Shown: positions 1-12,199 of the stretch, piece by piece
Numbering within the stretch: position 1 is the stretch's first letter
Layout of the letters: each line of letters opens with the position of its first letter
Program-made: the position numbers and the translations under genes
Notes under the pieces: generated by a model
The model's input: the letters and a program-made list of their open reading frames with translations, nothing else
Database searches by the model: none
Told to the model about the DNA's origin: nothing
Assembly: GCF_018687715.1 (NCBI RefSeq)
Contig: NC_056757.1
Location: 26,346,501 to 26,410,500, forward strand
Origin: Carya illinoinensis
Taxonomy: Eukaryota; Streptophyta; Magnoliopsida; Fagales; Juglandaceae
DNA length: 64,000 bases
Direction: 5' to 3'

Positions 1-1110
1 TAGTACAAAGACCGTCAACTCCTTGCCAAGTGAGCAAGGTCTTTTGAATTGGACAAACAAAGAAGTTTCCCCTCCAAGCCTAGAATAAAGTAGGTCAGGT
101 GCTTACAACTAACTCGATCCAAGCAATGAAGTCATGACAAGGATGAAAAACTAACTCTCAGCTCTCACTGAGAGACAAATTCTTTGTACCGAGAGACAAA
201 GAAACCAAAACCCTACACTCTAATTACTCTCCAGTGAAGAGAGAAGGACCACATCTAGTTGGCTCTCTCTTTAAATTATAAAAAGTGTTTGTATCAAAAA
301 GTTGTAGAGGATCTAGATCCTAGCTAATTGATGGCGTACCAAAGCGCATGGCAACCTTCCATCAAACACAAGCCAAATTTGATAATATTCTTAACTGAAC
401 CTATGAGCTATTCCTGGTCGTACTTTTTCCCTTTTCCTAGTTATTGGCCTTGATAAAATGGGAATTAAGCTAGCTGCGCCACTTGGGGTACAGAAAAATT
501 CTACCACTAGGGTTGATATATATGGTATTCCAAACATAAGATATATACATAATATTGACTGAAAATACTGATTAATATGTCTCTATAATCTTGGCACTTG
601 AGAATATATATATATATGATAGAGGCCGGATTTTATAGTTGGATATCTCGAGTACTATAAATAGGAGCTAGAATTGACTGGAGATATATAGAAGCTGGTC
701 CCCACATGAGATAAATGAGGCTTTATTAATTAAGGGAATATGGTCATGTGCCTTACTCTAATGTACATGAGGCCAAGAGTGCATGATCATATGGCACATT
801 TTATGTTATCTCACCTATATGAATCTCACAAAGAGACACCAAAGCTATTGTATTGGAGAATCCAATGCTTTTACACTTATATAATCACAGCTTGTCGTTC
901 AAGGTAGATATAATAATTATCTATATAAAAATAACTTGGCATATTATTTGCAAGAAAATGGGTTGTCATCTCATCGATCATTATATATTCTGAATACTAT
1001 CATGTCGGCGCAAATTGCTACATACCTCTATTGAGAGAGGTTTTTTTTTTAATATTTCTTTTTTGTTGAGAATGCACGCCGGCACCTCATGTGTGAGCTC
1101 TCTCACTTGA

Positions 1111-1152
1111 GCGCGCGCGCGCGTGTACATATATATATATATATATATATAT
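1111..1152. repeat. Compound GC/AT dinucleotide microsatellite
   Basis: (GC)n at 1111-1122, then a GTGTAC bridge and (AT)n to 1152. Confidence 0.9.
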
Positions 1153-1980
1153 TTGCAGTACTAGTGAAAGCATGTACTTTTATTGTTTGTGATGAAGCAT
1201 AAATGATTTGCATGAACTCTATGTTTATTCTGATACTGTATATTGCAGTGACAATGCAATGTTCATGATCAATTCACATCATGAATTGTTCACATATTAT
1301 ATACAGTACTCAACAACAGGCAACAGTTGCTTGTTCTAAATAAAAACATGAAGATATGATTATACTCTTATATAATTGGAATGGAATCTATACTGAGATG
1401 GCTTCAGTTGTACAAGCAGCAGCCTAGTTGGCTGCAGCTAGCAATCTTAAGCAGCCACGTAATTAATTGGATTTTCAGTATCAGCTTTCAGGATTTGCTT
1501 TGAAAAGCTAATTCCTTGCTGCTGTAGATGAAATAAAATGCAGTATATAGGACAGACAGTAAATCGCCATTGCTTTTAAGCTTTGGACATAATGTTGGGA
1601 ACCCTACACAAAAAGCATGTATATATTTTTATATATATATTGGCTAACTAGTTCCCCAGCTTACACCTGGGAATCTCTCCTTTGTCCACCATCATTATTA
1701 GGTCATACACAATTTCTTTTTTTCTGATGATTGAGTTCAAAATTCAACGGTACGGTTCCCTTTAATTCCCATATATCAGTTTTTTTTTTTTTTTAAACTA
1801 TATTTCTCAAAATTTTATGTGCACAAGTTTTTCCCAAATATTTTTTTTTTTATATATTTCACTTAATTGAAGGTTCACTTTTTAATTAATTTTTTTCTTA
1901 AGTATCTATGATGTGAATATCCTTGAAAACCTACAATTTTAATTATTTAATTAATATTCCAGTACTTTGAAGTAGAAAGA

Positions 1981-2019
1981 TAATTAATTAATTAATTAAT
2001 TAATTAATTGCAACAAAAA

Positions 2020-2053
<34 letters not shown>
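1981..2053. repeat. (TTAA)n and (TA)n microsatellites
   Basis: TTAA tetranucleotide run at 1981-2009, followed after a short spacer by a TA run at 2028-2053. Confidence 0.9.
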
Positions 2054-2057
<4 letters not shown>

Positions 2058-2653
2058 AATACATATGAGATGCAAATCACCAAAATCATTGCCATTTATT
2101 ATCCAGAATATATATATTAGCTAGTAAGGCAATTTAATTACCTGGCCGCCCATGCGCGCACATGATGATCTCGAAGCCGAAGATCAGGGTTTGTGGAGTA
2201 CAAGGGTGGCCTACGGCATGTTGCATGCAAATTTTTATATACAAATCTCATTTTCTTTTAAGGATTCGTACACAGACAGCTTAGCTTTGATGAAATGTTC
2301 CCACCAATCTCGCGAGATATGATTTTATATATATATAGATTCATGCATCAAATGACTTAGCCACTGAAACCAATAGGTTTTAAGTGCCGAAGCATGCGCT
2401 TTTCTGCTTAAATTTTGCTCCTTGTCGTTCTCACTAAAGAAGCATATAATAAAGTCATGTGCCAGCTGCGGCTGATCTTTTCTAGACACATTTTCCATCT
2501 TCCATTATTTAGATATCAACATGAGCTAGCTAATAGCTAGCTCCTAAAAGAATGGGAATCTTAATCCTAGCTTTTGAACACACGCTATGTTAATTTACAT
2601 ATATTTCACAATATTTATCAAATAAATAAAATAATATTAATGTTGGATCTAAT

Positions 2654-3442
2654 TAGGGGTGTAACCGGTCCGGTTTTGGACAAAATTTAGGACTGAACCG
2701 GTATGTACCGGTTTTGTATTTTTCAAAACCGATTACGTACCGGTTACCCTCTTAAACCGGTACTCCGGTTTTACCGGTTTCCGGTCCGGTTTGATCCGGT
2801 TTTACCGGTTTTAATGTAATATATTATATTATATAAATAGTCTATAATACAATTATAATATATTATAATATTATACTACAATATATTATCACTATAGTAT
2901 TATATACTATAATATATTATATTATATAATATATAATATAATATATTATAGTATATAATACTATAGTGATAATATATTGTAGTATATTATAATATATATT
3001 ATAATTGTATTATAGACTATAATGATATATTACAATATATAATATAATAATATATTATAGTATATTATAATATATAGTAATATAGTCTTAGTATAATTAT
3101 TAATATGCACTATATAATACTAGTATAACTATTAATACAATAAACAAAATGATATAAGATTTTAAAATTTAATATTATATTAATTAGTAATTTATCATAT
3201 AATACAAAACTATTTTATATATAGTTACATATTATATAAAAATTTAAAATATATATAAATCGGTCCGGTCCGGTCCGGTCCGGTTTTAAAAAAAGAAAAA
3301 TTGGAACCGGACCGATTTTGATCGGTTTTAAGAAAACTAAAACCGGTACCGGACCGAACCAACCTCAGGACCGGACCGATGCCACCGGTTTGATCCGGTC
3401 CGGTCCAGTTTACCGGTTTATCGGTTTTTTTTTACACCCCTA
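2654..3442. mobile_element. hAT-type MITE with CCGGT-rich ends and 8-bp target duplication
   Basis: Terminal inverted repeat TAGGGGTGTAA on the left and TTACACCCCTA on the right. A perfect 8-bp target duplication GATCTAAT lies at 2646-2653 and 3443-3450, diagnostic of hAT-type insertion. Both ends are filled with short ACCGGT/CCGGTCC motifs in opposing orientation. The middle is almost pure A/T and includes a palindrome of about 184 bp. There is no transposase, so it is non-autonomous. Confidence 0.85.
2837..3020. repeat. Large AT palindrome inside the hAT MITE
   Basis: Arms of about 90 bp: the left arm begins ATAGTCTATAATACAATTAT and the right arm ends in its reverse complement. They meet around 2928 with almost no spacer, so the strand can fold into a long hairpin. 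It is near-perfect but not base-perfect. Confidence 0.8.
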
Positions 3443-3801
3443 GATCTAATTCTAATTCATTTGGTCGATCATGTATATTAATTATTTTTCTTTTAAATAG
3501 TTGATAGAAAAACTTTATAAATTCCGTCATCACGATCGGCCGAGTTAAAATCCAAATTAAAGAGTAGCATTAATTCATTTCTCATTAGATAAATACATCT
3601 ATTGGAATATCAATTTGATCAATTTTATACTCAAATAGTTTATATATATGCTACTTTTTTGAATGGATGAATTTATCTTCAACCAATACCTTGTTATATA
3701 AACTAGGTCCTTTACACTCTTCAAGAAAAAGAACACACCCACGCCGCATCAAACTCTTCAGTATATTTAATAAAATAAATAAATAAAACTTTAAAAAAAA
3801 G

Positions 3802-3836
3802 GAAGAAGAAGAAGAAGAAGAAGAAGAAGAAGAAGA
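3802..3836. repeat. (GAA)n microsatellite
   Basis: About 11 GAA/AAG triplets. The rest of 3451-3878 shows no gene, only AT-rich DNA between the MITE and the gypsy element. Confidence 0.9.
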
Positions 3837-3878
3837 AAAATGTGGTTGGGCAACCTTAGCCACCCCATGGTTAGGTAA

Positions 3879-4236
3879 TGTTACAGACTTCCTGTAACTT
3901 CAAGGGAAAAATCAAGGACAAGATCATTCTGATCATTCGAGGGATGAGAACCTCCAAGAAAAGGATTTTATTAAGCTTTTGAATGAATATTTCTTCCCTC
4001 TATTCCAGTTCTTATACAATGAATACTCATTAATTCTCTTACAATACAAAGGGTAAAATTGTAATCTAACTACACTAAGTAAGGACAACACAGACAATAC
4101 ATCTTCATTCATGGTTCACGTGCTGTCCATGTGCCCTTTACTTCCCAATCTCTCACCCAATGCCACACGAACCTCCTTAGTTCCTCCTAAGCCCCTTAAC
4201 ACTTTTGTACCTTCATAGCTTCTCACAACCATAACA
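3879..4236 (-). repeat. 3' LTR of the gypsy element
   Basis: Starts TGTTACAGACTTCCTGTAAC and ends CATAACA, so its ends are TGTTA...TAACA. It is highly similar to 11842-12199 over the full 358 bp. Confidence 0.92.
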
Positions 4237-4844
4237 ATTTTTCCCCTCTTCAAAAGACCTTGTCCACAAGGTTAGGATATTGAAATCTCAATTGTTCTAC
4301 TGGAACCCAAGATGAATCTTCCGTAGGAGTTCCATGCCACTTAACTAGTGATTCAATGAAAGGTTGATTGTTACAAGCTGTCATTCTTCTTTGCAAAATA
4401 GACTTAGGTTCAGTTCTTAAACATCCATGAGAATATGTGAAAGGCACTAAAGGTGAGATGTTAATGTTTAATCCAACATGCTTCTTCAACTTTGATACAT
4501 GAAAAATTAGATGCACAGCAAAAGCTAGTGGCAATTCCAGTCTATAAGCTACTTGCCCAATACATTCCAGCACTTAAAATGGACCATAATATTTATGAGC
4601 CAATTTAGGACGAGGACCAGTGGAAATATTCTTTTGCTTGTACTTCTGTACTTTCAAATAGACCAAATCACATACCTTAAACTATCGCTCAATGTGCCTC
4701 TTGCCATAATTCTACTTCATCATTAACTGTGTAGCCAATAGATTTTTCTTCAATAATGCCAAAATCTCTTCCCTTGACCTCAACTTAGAATCTACAGCAT
4801 GATTCTGTGTAGTACCCATTACATACTACATCAAAGAGGGAGGT

Positions 4845-7103
4845 TGTGAAGCCCTCAACTCCAACGTGAAAATCGAGACGTCAGGATGATGACAATACGG
4901 GTCACGCATCCCAATAATAAGTGTCAAGTGTATGTACATACAAAAAGTGTACAATAAAAATGTAGCAAAATAATTAAAGTCAGTCAACTAAATACCAGAA
5001 TTGTTAAATACATAATTCCAAAATAAAATGCATTTAAAAGTTATACAGTTATCCAATATAAATATAATACAAACCAAATCAACAACCAAAAGTGGGAAAC
5101 AAATTCGGCCCATTCCATGAGAAAGTGATCCCCGATCACTCCTCCGACAGAGTTGCATCCTTAGACTCGGCATCCTCATCTGCATCAAAATCTACGGCAC
5201 CAAAAAATGGTACCGTAGGTAAGTAATAGACCAAACAACCCAAGAGATAAAAATACATTCATGCAACAACAAATATGCATGCATATGATCAAACATGCAT
5301 GATACCCAAAAACATCATTTTCTTCAAAAATGATTATTTTATAACACACGCCAAAATCCCATTTGGCCCAAAAACAAATTCATTAAAACATATCCACCAT
5401 TTTCTCAGAAAACGGCCTACATAGAAATCTACCGCTTTTCCATAAAATAGTCCACATAAATCTATTTATCCAAAACCTGCCATTTTTTCAGAAAATGGCC
5501 CAAAAGTCCAATTAACATTGTAGGCAGGAATCGCAAGCGGGACTCTACCACCATCCCTGCTTATCACAATCCATACCACATGCACCGTATGCGAGACTCT
5601 ACCACCATCCCTACCGCGTGCACCGTGGGTAAAAATCACAGGCAAGACTCTACCACTGTCCCTGCTTACCACCATCTCTACAATTCATTTTACCTCTCTT
5701 TCAATCTATAAGAGCATTGTAGGCAGGAATCATAGACAGGACTCTACCACCATCTCTATTTACCACCATCAATACCGCATGCACCGTGGGAGGGAATCAC
5801 ATGTGGGACTCTACCACCATCCTTGCTTACCACTATCCCTACTGCGTGCACCGTAAGCAGGAATCACAGGCAAGACTCTACCACTGTCCCTGGTTACCAC
5901 CATCCCTACAGTAACTCTCTCTCTCTCAAATCGTTCCATCTGTTCATATCAAATATACCCAAAATCATTTGTCACATGAAAACCCAGTTTTCAAATATAT
6001 ACATGAACATGCATGCAATTATGCAAAAATCCAGTTTTCATTTACAAACATGAACATGTGTGCCATTATGCAATGTATATGAGACAACACAAATAAACAA
6101 CAACCAACCAATTCCAGCATAAACCAATCACACAAACAACTTCGTCCTCCAAATCCAACTAACCCTCTAACTCTTTGAACTCAGTCTGGCACAACCAACT
6201 AAATTACAAAGATTTGTTAGTGTAAAATATATTTAAATCTCAAAAGATTGTTTGAAAAATACCTACAGCACAATAATATAATTTTTGGAAGATCAAGGAG
6301 GTGAAAGAGGCAACAGCAAAGCAACGTCATGGTGCAAAATGTACTATGGTCGTGGGTCTTAAAATACCAAAATTTGAACAGAGATAAATGAAGGCTAGGG
6401 AAGGTTAGGGTAGGGCCTAAGAGTGTTGGTGAAACTAAAGGTAGTGGTGATTGGCCGTGGGTGGTGGCGTGGGAGGTGGTCGAAAGCCAAAAAGTTCAAA
6501 ACGGAAAGTGAGATGGTTGTGCTTCACCAGGGGGAGGGTCACTAGCCGGTAGGGAAGAGAATGGGAGGGGTGGTGTGGCTCATAGACAGCGCACGGCGGC
6601 GCTGGGTGGAAGAGAAGAAAACTGACTGGGAGAGGGAGAGAGAGTGGTTTGCGCACAGGAAAAAAACAGAGGAGAAAGAAGAAGAAAAAGAAAGAAGGAA
6701 AAAGATAAAAAGATAAAAGAAAAAGAGGAGAAAAAGAAAAATGAAGGGAAAGAATAAGGTCCAATCCTTACAACTTGGGTTACGAAATTGATCCAATGAA
6801 AAGAATTTCAAGACAGTAAGTTGAATAAAATAATTTAAAGGCAATCACAAGCTAAAATAAAATAATAAATAAAAATCCAACAACACAATAATTTAAAGTC
6901 CAACAATAAACTAATTTAAATTAAAGAGTAATTTAAATGTAAAACAATAATTCATAATAAGAAAACATATCAAAATAAATTTCACAACTTAAAAATCATA
7001 AATTAAATCCAACAAAAATCCGATAAATTTAAAATAAAAGAACCAATTTTTAAATCAAGTAAAATACTATTTCAATAAAAATACACTAAAATACGGGGTA
7101 TCA
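4845..7103 (-). mobile_element. LTR-like block (probable solo LTR or fragment) nested in the gypsy pol
   Basis: On the minus strand it begins TGATACCCCGTATTTTAG and ends GAGGGCTTCACA, the TG...CA layout and terminal motifs of large chromovirus LTRs. Gypsy coding resumes on either side: ITSFEVLYDITHM to the right and PPSLM.YVMGTTQNHAVDS to the left. The flanking five bases GAGGT and GACAT could be a decayed target duplication. There are no gag-pol domains inside. It includes a degenerate minisatellite at 5515-5920. Confidence 0.6.
5515..5920. repeat. Degenerate minisatellite with 'gactctaccaccatccctgc' core
   Basis: At least seven diverged copies of GACTCTACCACCATCCCTGC-type blocks alternate with GCATGCACCGTGGG blocks and CAGGAATCACAGGCA blocks. 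The spacing alternates, giving a higher-order period of very roughly 60-120 bp. Open frames across it are repeat translations, not genes. Confidence 0.75.
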
Positions 7104-7109
7104 GACATG

Positions 7110-8725
7110 TGTAATGTCATACAAAACTTCAAAAGAGGTAATTCTCATTGAGAGATGTGTGGAAGTATTATACCACCATTATGCCTATGGTAACCAATGA
7201 ACCCATTGCCTAGGCCTTTCATTCACCAAACATCTCAAATATTGTTGGACACCCTTGTTAACTATCTCAGTTTAACCATCTAATTGAGGATGGTAAGCTA
7301 AGGTGAAGTTCAACCTTATGCCATGTAATCTAAACATCTCCTTTCAAAAACTGCTAGTAAAAACCACATATCGATCTATCACAATGGTTGCTAGCTTGAA
7401 AATCTGAGAAATGAACAACTGAGCAACTATTGTTGCTGTATAAGGATGAGACAATGGAAAAAAGTGAGCATATTTAGTAAATCTATCAAATCCTACAAAA
7501 ATCACAGAAAATTATTTTGACAATGGCAAAGCTTCAATGAGATCCATGGAGATATCACTCCAGGATCTTGTGGGTATTGGCAAGGGCTACAATATCCCTG
7601 CTGGCTACAACTTCTCCACCTTGGATCGCTGACACACTGAACATTCTCTAATAAATTTCTTTATGTCCTTCCTCATATTAGCCCAAATGAAATCTGCCTT
7701 AGCTCTATGTAATGACTTTTGATATCTTGAATGCCCACCCACTGCACGCTTGTGTATAAAGTGTAAAATTTGCTACTTCAGTGGAGATATTGATAACAAA
7801 AACAATCTGCCCTTCTTAAACAGGAAACCATTCTTGACCTCAAATGTATGATTAGGCAAAGGACCCTGCTATAGCTTCCCACAAATCTCAGAAACCATTC
7901 TGAGACGGAATGCCATACCTCTGTGGTATAATACTTCCACAAAGTTGGAATGCCATACAAAGCTTCAAAATGGGTCATTCTTGTTGAGAAATATGTGGAA
8001 GTATTATACCACCATTCTGACTATGGTAACCAATGAACCCATTACCTAAGCCTTTCATTCACCAAACATCTCAAATCTTGTTGGACACCTTTGTTAACTA
8101 TCTCAGTTTAACCATCTAATTGAGGATGGTAAGCTGAGGTGAAGTTCAACCTTATGCCATGTAATCTAAACATCTCCTTTCAAAAACTGCTAGTAAAAAC
8201 CACATATCGATCCATCACAATGATTGCTAGCTTGAAAATCTGATAAATGAACAACTGAGCAACTGTTGCTGCTGTATAAGGATGGGACAATGGCAGAAAG
8301 TGAGCATATTTAGTAAATCTATCAACTACTACAAAAATCACAAAAAATTCTTTTGACAATGGCAAAGCTTCAATGAGATCCATGGAGATATCACTTTAGG
8401 AGCTTGTGGGTATTGGCAAAGGCTGCAAAATCCTTGCTGGCTACAAATTCTCCACCTTGGATCGCTGACACACTGAACATTCTCTAGTAAATTTCTTTAT
8501 GTGCTTCCTCATACCAGCCCAAATGAAATCTGCCTTAGCTCTATGTAATGACTTTTGATATCCTGAATGCCCACCCACTGTGTATAAAGTGTAAAATTTG
8601 CTGCTTCAATGGAGATATTGATGACAAAAACAATCTACCCTTCTTAAACAGGAAACCATTATTGACCTCAAATGTATGATTAGGTAAAGAACCCTGCTGT
8701 AGCTTTCTACAAATCTCAAAAACCT
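7110..8725 (-). repeat. Tandem duplication (about 0.83 kb) of the gypsy integrase region
   Basis: Unit A about 7110-7897 and unit B about 7946-8725 match along their length at an offset of 828-836 bp, including the phrases gaagtattataccaccatt and aaccaatgaacccatt. Unit B lacks 8 bp present in unit A. The two are separated by 48 bp that repeats the phrase GGAATGCCATAC. Confidence 0.85.
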
Positions 8726-9528
8726 CATTATCCAGCAAATAAGAGGCTTTACCTCTAGCCAAATTGGATCAAGTACCGTGATTGCAAACAAAGTAACTTC
8801 TATTTCTGACCCTTCACCTGTTCTTGAAAGTGTATCAGCAGCTTACTTATCCACTTCTGCTATGATAGTATGCCAATCTTTTGTTCTAGCAAAAACTTCA
8901 AACTTTGCTAGTTTGTTCTTATTACAAAAGTACCCTCTAACAAATAAGATCTCCACTTCTTTACAGCCAACACCAAAGCCAGCAACTCTTTCTCATGAGT
9001 AGATAAATCTAGTGCCCTTACCCTTCAAGGCTTAACTCAGAAAAGCCAAAGGCCTCCATTCCTGCATTAGCACTGCACCCACACCCTTACCATATGCATC
9101 ACATTAAAAAGGCCTTAGAGAAGTTAGGTATTGCTAACACAAGTGGGCTTGTCACATCCTGCTTTAAAGCTTCAAATGCCTTGGAAGCCTTAGGTCCCTA
9201 TACAAATGAGTTTTTCTCAACAACTCATTGAGTGGAGCATCAACCACCTTATATCCTCTCACAAATTTTCTATAGTATCTACTTAGTCGAAGAAAGCCCT
9301 CCAAAGACTTAATGGACTTAGGCAAAGGCCAATCAACCATGGCCTTCATTTTGGATGGGTCTGCCTTTAACCCCTCTACAGAAACTAAATGGCCCAAATA
9401 ATCTATTTCCACACAATCAATCCTACATTTACTTCTCTTATCAAATAGTGTGTTTTTTGCTACGGTATCTAATAGTATTGACGAGTGTTGTAAATGGTCT
9501 TCATTGGTTTTACTATAGACTAATATGT

Positions 9529-9531
<3 letters not shown>

Positions 9532-9565
<34 letters not shown>
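9532..9565. repeat. Poly-A tract (34 bp) inside gypsy RT
   Basis: On the coding (minus) strand this is poly-T, giving a run of Phe directly before YDILVYSK, where the RT catalytic FxDDILVYS motif should be. Confidence 0.9.
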
Positions 9566-9567
<2 letters not shown>

Positions 9568-11841
9568 CTAACAAACTTACAAAGGAAAGGCTAAAATAAC
9601 TCATTCATTAGACCCTAAAAGGTTGCTAGGGCATGGTTAAGCCAAAAGGCATGACCAAAAACTCATTGTTCCCATGGTGTGTTATGAATGCAATCTTCTC
9701 AATGTCTTCTTCCCTTACTCTTATATAATGGTAGCCTAATCGTAAGTCCAATTTAGAGAAAATGGTGGCGCCAAATAACTCATCTAATAGATCATCTGTA
9801 ACAGGTATTAGAACCTTATCTTGCATTGTTTCCTTGTTAAGAGCTATGTAATCCATACACATACGCCAAGTACCATCTGATTTCCTTACCAATAACATAG
9901 GTGAAGAGAGAGGAGATTGGCTATTTCGAATGACCCCAGCACTTAACAACTCGTGGAAAAAATTTTCAATTTCAAATTTCCAATCAAAGGGATATATGTA
10001 TAGTCTTACAAATATGGGCATAGTTCCCTCTTTCAAATTAATTTGATGGTCCTTACTCATCTTGGGTGGCAACCCTTTTGACTCCTCAAATACTTTGTCA
10101 TATTTCAACAACATAGCCTCTACACTTGGGTTCACCTTCTCCACCTTCTTTTCTAGTTCTTATGACACAATCTGCAGAAATATTTATTTCCTCTCTACTT
10201 TTGTAAGCCAACAAATCTGTACCTCTTCCACCAACTCTGATTGATTACAGCTTAATCCCTTCAAAACCATAGACTTTTTCTTGTTTTCTAATGACATGGT
10301 GAGATTGTTAAAATCTCACAACACAAGGCCTAAAGTTCTTAGCCACTGCATTTCAACTACTACATCACATCCTCCCAATGAAAATAAGGAAAAATCACTT
10401 ACAAAATTATTGCCCTGCATATGAAATTTCACTCCTTGCACCATCCCTTCACTTCTAGTCCCCTCAGCATTAGCAACCCTCACTTCAATCTATTCTTTTC
10501 TATTTCCTTCCATACCCACCTTCTTGGCCACCATTGAGTCGAGGAAATTATGGGTGCTACCTGTATACACCAGAATTATCACAAAACATCCCTTAACATG
10601 ACCTTTGATCCTCATGGTTCTTGGGCTTAAAGAACCAGCTATTGCATGTAAAGAAATTTCTGGCATATTATACTCCAGCTTGAAATCACTAGAACTTCCA
10701 ACCTTTACCAATTCTTCAACATTTTCTTCTTGAAACAACTCCATACCTTCCATCACATAAATTCTTGTTTTTTTACATCTATGAGTTGGGTTCCACTTTT
10801 GTGATACTTTTCATCACAAAAGTAAAGTATCACAAAAGTGGAACAACCCTTTCTCTCTTCTTTCCTTCGTCTCTACTAGGCTCACTTTTTGAATAGGGAT
10901 AGTAGTCTTAAAACTTCCCTCTTTACTTCCAAAATTAAAATCTTTCCTCACAATACTATTGGTTACCACACCTATCCCCACAAGAACTCCTACATTTCCA
11001 CATACAGGTGCTGACATATATGAAGAATAGTTGCTAAGCACACCCTTATGATTGTCTCAAATACTATTAATGTACGCCTCTTGGATCTTGGGCAATCCAA
11101 AAGCAGGATTTGGGTTTTAAGGGCATAACATTTTAACTGGAAGTTGAATTTCATCTTTTAATCCACCTAAAAAATAACTCAATTTGTAATTTTCAGACAA
11201 ACCCTTCAAACGATTGGAAATTACCTCAAATTGAGATTTATATGGAGACACATGCAATTTCTCTCAGCCTCATCAAAGCTTCCATTGGATCATCATAGGA
11301 ATAATGGCCAAACCTCAGTTGTAAGACTACTGCAAAATATTCCCAAGTGCTGAAATTCCTAGTCTCCTCAGCATCTTAAAACCAAACCATTGTACTTCCC
11401 TCCATATAAAATGAAGACATAAGGATCTTTTGCCCATCTGGCATGGGATGTAAGGCAAAGTAATGATTTGCCTTATAAAGCCAACCAATGGGGTTCTCTT
11501 CATCAAATATGGGAAACTCAATTTTGATGGAACGAAAAGGTATTCCTCCAGACACACCTAAATGTTCAGTGTTCGTCCCATCATCATGCCTGCCATTACC
11601 ATTATGCGAGCCCGTCCTTCCTCCATTAACAGCTTCCAGTAACAGGTCCATCTTAGAACTCAACGCCTCAAACATGCCTCGATGGTCTTCCACTCTCTTT
11701 TCTTGTTGTTCTTGTAGTTATCTCAATCCCATAACCATCTTTTCCAATTCTTTGTGCCTCAATCCGTCTACCATTTCTTCAAGAATTTCATTGCTCAACT
11801 TCACTTTCTTCCCAAGAATACAAACTACTCTAATGCCAAAT

Positions 11842-12199
11842 TGTTACAGACTTCCTGTAACTTCAAGGGTAAAATCAAGAACAAGATCACTCTGATCATT
11901 CGAGGGATCAGAACCTCCAAGAAAAGGATTTTATTAAGCTTTCAAATGAATATTTCTTCCCTCAGTTCTAGTTCTTATACAACAAATGCTCATTAATTCT
12001 CTTACAATACAAAGGGTAAAATTGTAATCTAACTACACTAAGTAAGGACAACACAGACATTACACCTTCATTGATGGATCACGTGCTGTCCATGTGCCAT
12101 TTACTTCTCAATCTCTTACCCTATGCCACACGAACCTCATCAGTTCCTCCTAAGCCCCTCAACACTTCTGTACCTTCATAGCTTCTCAAAACCATAATA
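11842..12199 (-). repeat. 5' LTR of the gypsy element
   Basis: Same 358-bp length and high identity to the left LTR. The element-internal side carries the primer-binding-like site at about 11826-11841. Confidence 0.92.

Larger units (their letters stand above)
1..2645. other. Intergenic AT-rich DNA without a recognisable gene
   Basis: No reading frame with recognisable similarity. It holds simple repeats: a GC/GT/AT run (1111-1152), (TTAA)n (1981-2009), (TA)n (2028-2053) and several poly-T runs. A short GC-rich island (about 2150-2222) stands out and is discussed under findings. Confidence 0.7.
4250..11693 (-). pseudogene. Degenerate gypsy gag-pol
   Basis: Gag at 11327-11693 (SIKIEFPIFDEENPIGWLYK). 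A relic of the zinc-knuckle region near 10850 (ERREKGLFHFCD; an expected Cys reads Phe). Protease near 10560: LVYTGSTHNFLD, with Tyr where the catalytic Asp is expected. RT at 9626-10144 (SPLSSPMLLVRKSDGTWRMC, then SKLDLRLGYHYIRV). RT/RNase H continues at 9164-9604, then RNase H near 8790-9100. Integrase zinc region at 8541-8762 and core at 8180-8383 (VVVDRFTKYAHFLPLSH). Chromodomain-like end at 4250-4573 (LVKWHGTPTEDSSWVP). Both active-site changes and many stops indicate a dead copy. Confidence 0.85.
3879..12199 (-). mobile_element. Ty3/gypsy chromovirus-like LTR retrotransposon (decayed, nested insertion)
   Basis: Two 358-bp LTRs bound an 8.3-kb element read on the minus strand in the order gag, protease, RT, RNase H, integrase, chromodomain-like end. 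Inside the right LTR lies a primer-binding-site-like TTTGGCATTAGAG (a diverged initiator-Met form). Inside the left LTR lies a polypurine tract, GAAGAGGGGAAAAAT on the minus strand. It is interrupted by a 2.26-kb block (4845-7103) and carries a tandem duplication of the integrase region. I could not find a clean target duplication. Many stops and frameshifts mean it is not autonomous. Confidence 0.9.

Noticed and set aside
6435..6844. Two overlapping minus-strand frames rich in Phe/Leu/Ser
   Set aside because: They translate a purine-rich low-complexity stretch (GAAAAAGAAAG type) inside the nested LTR block; no protein similarity.
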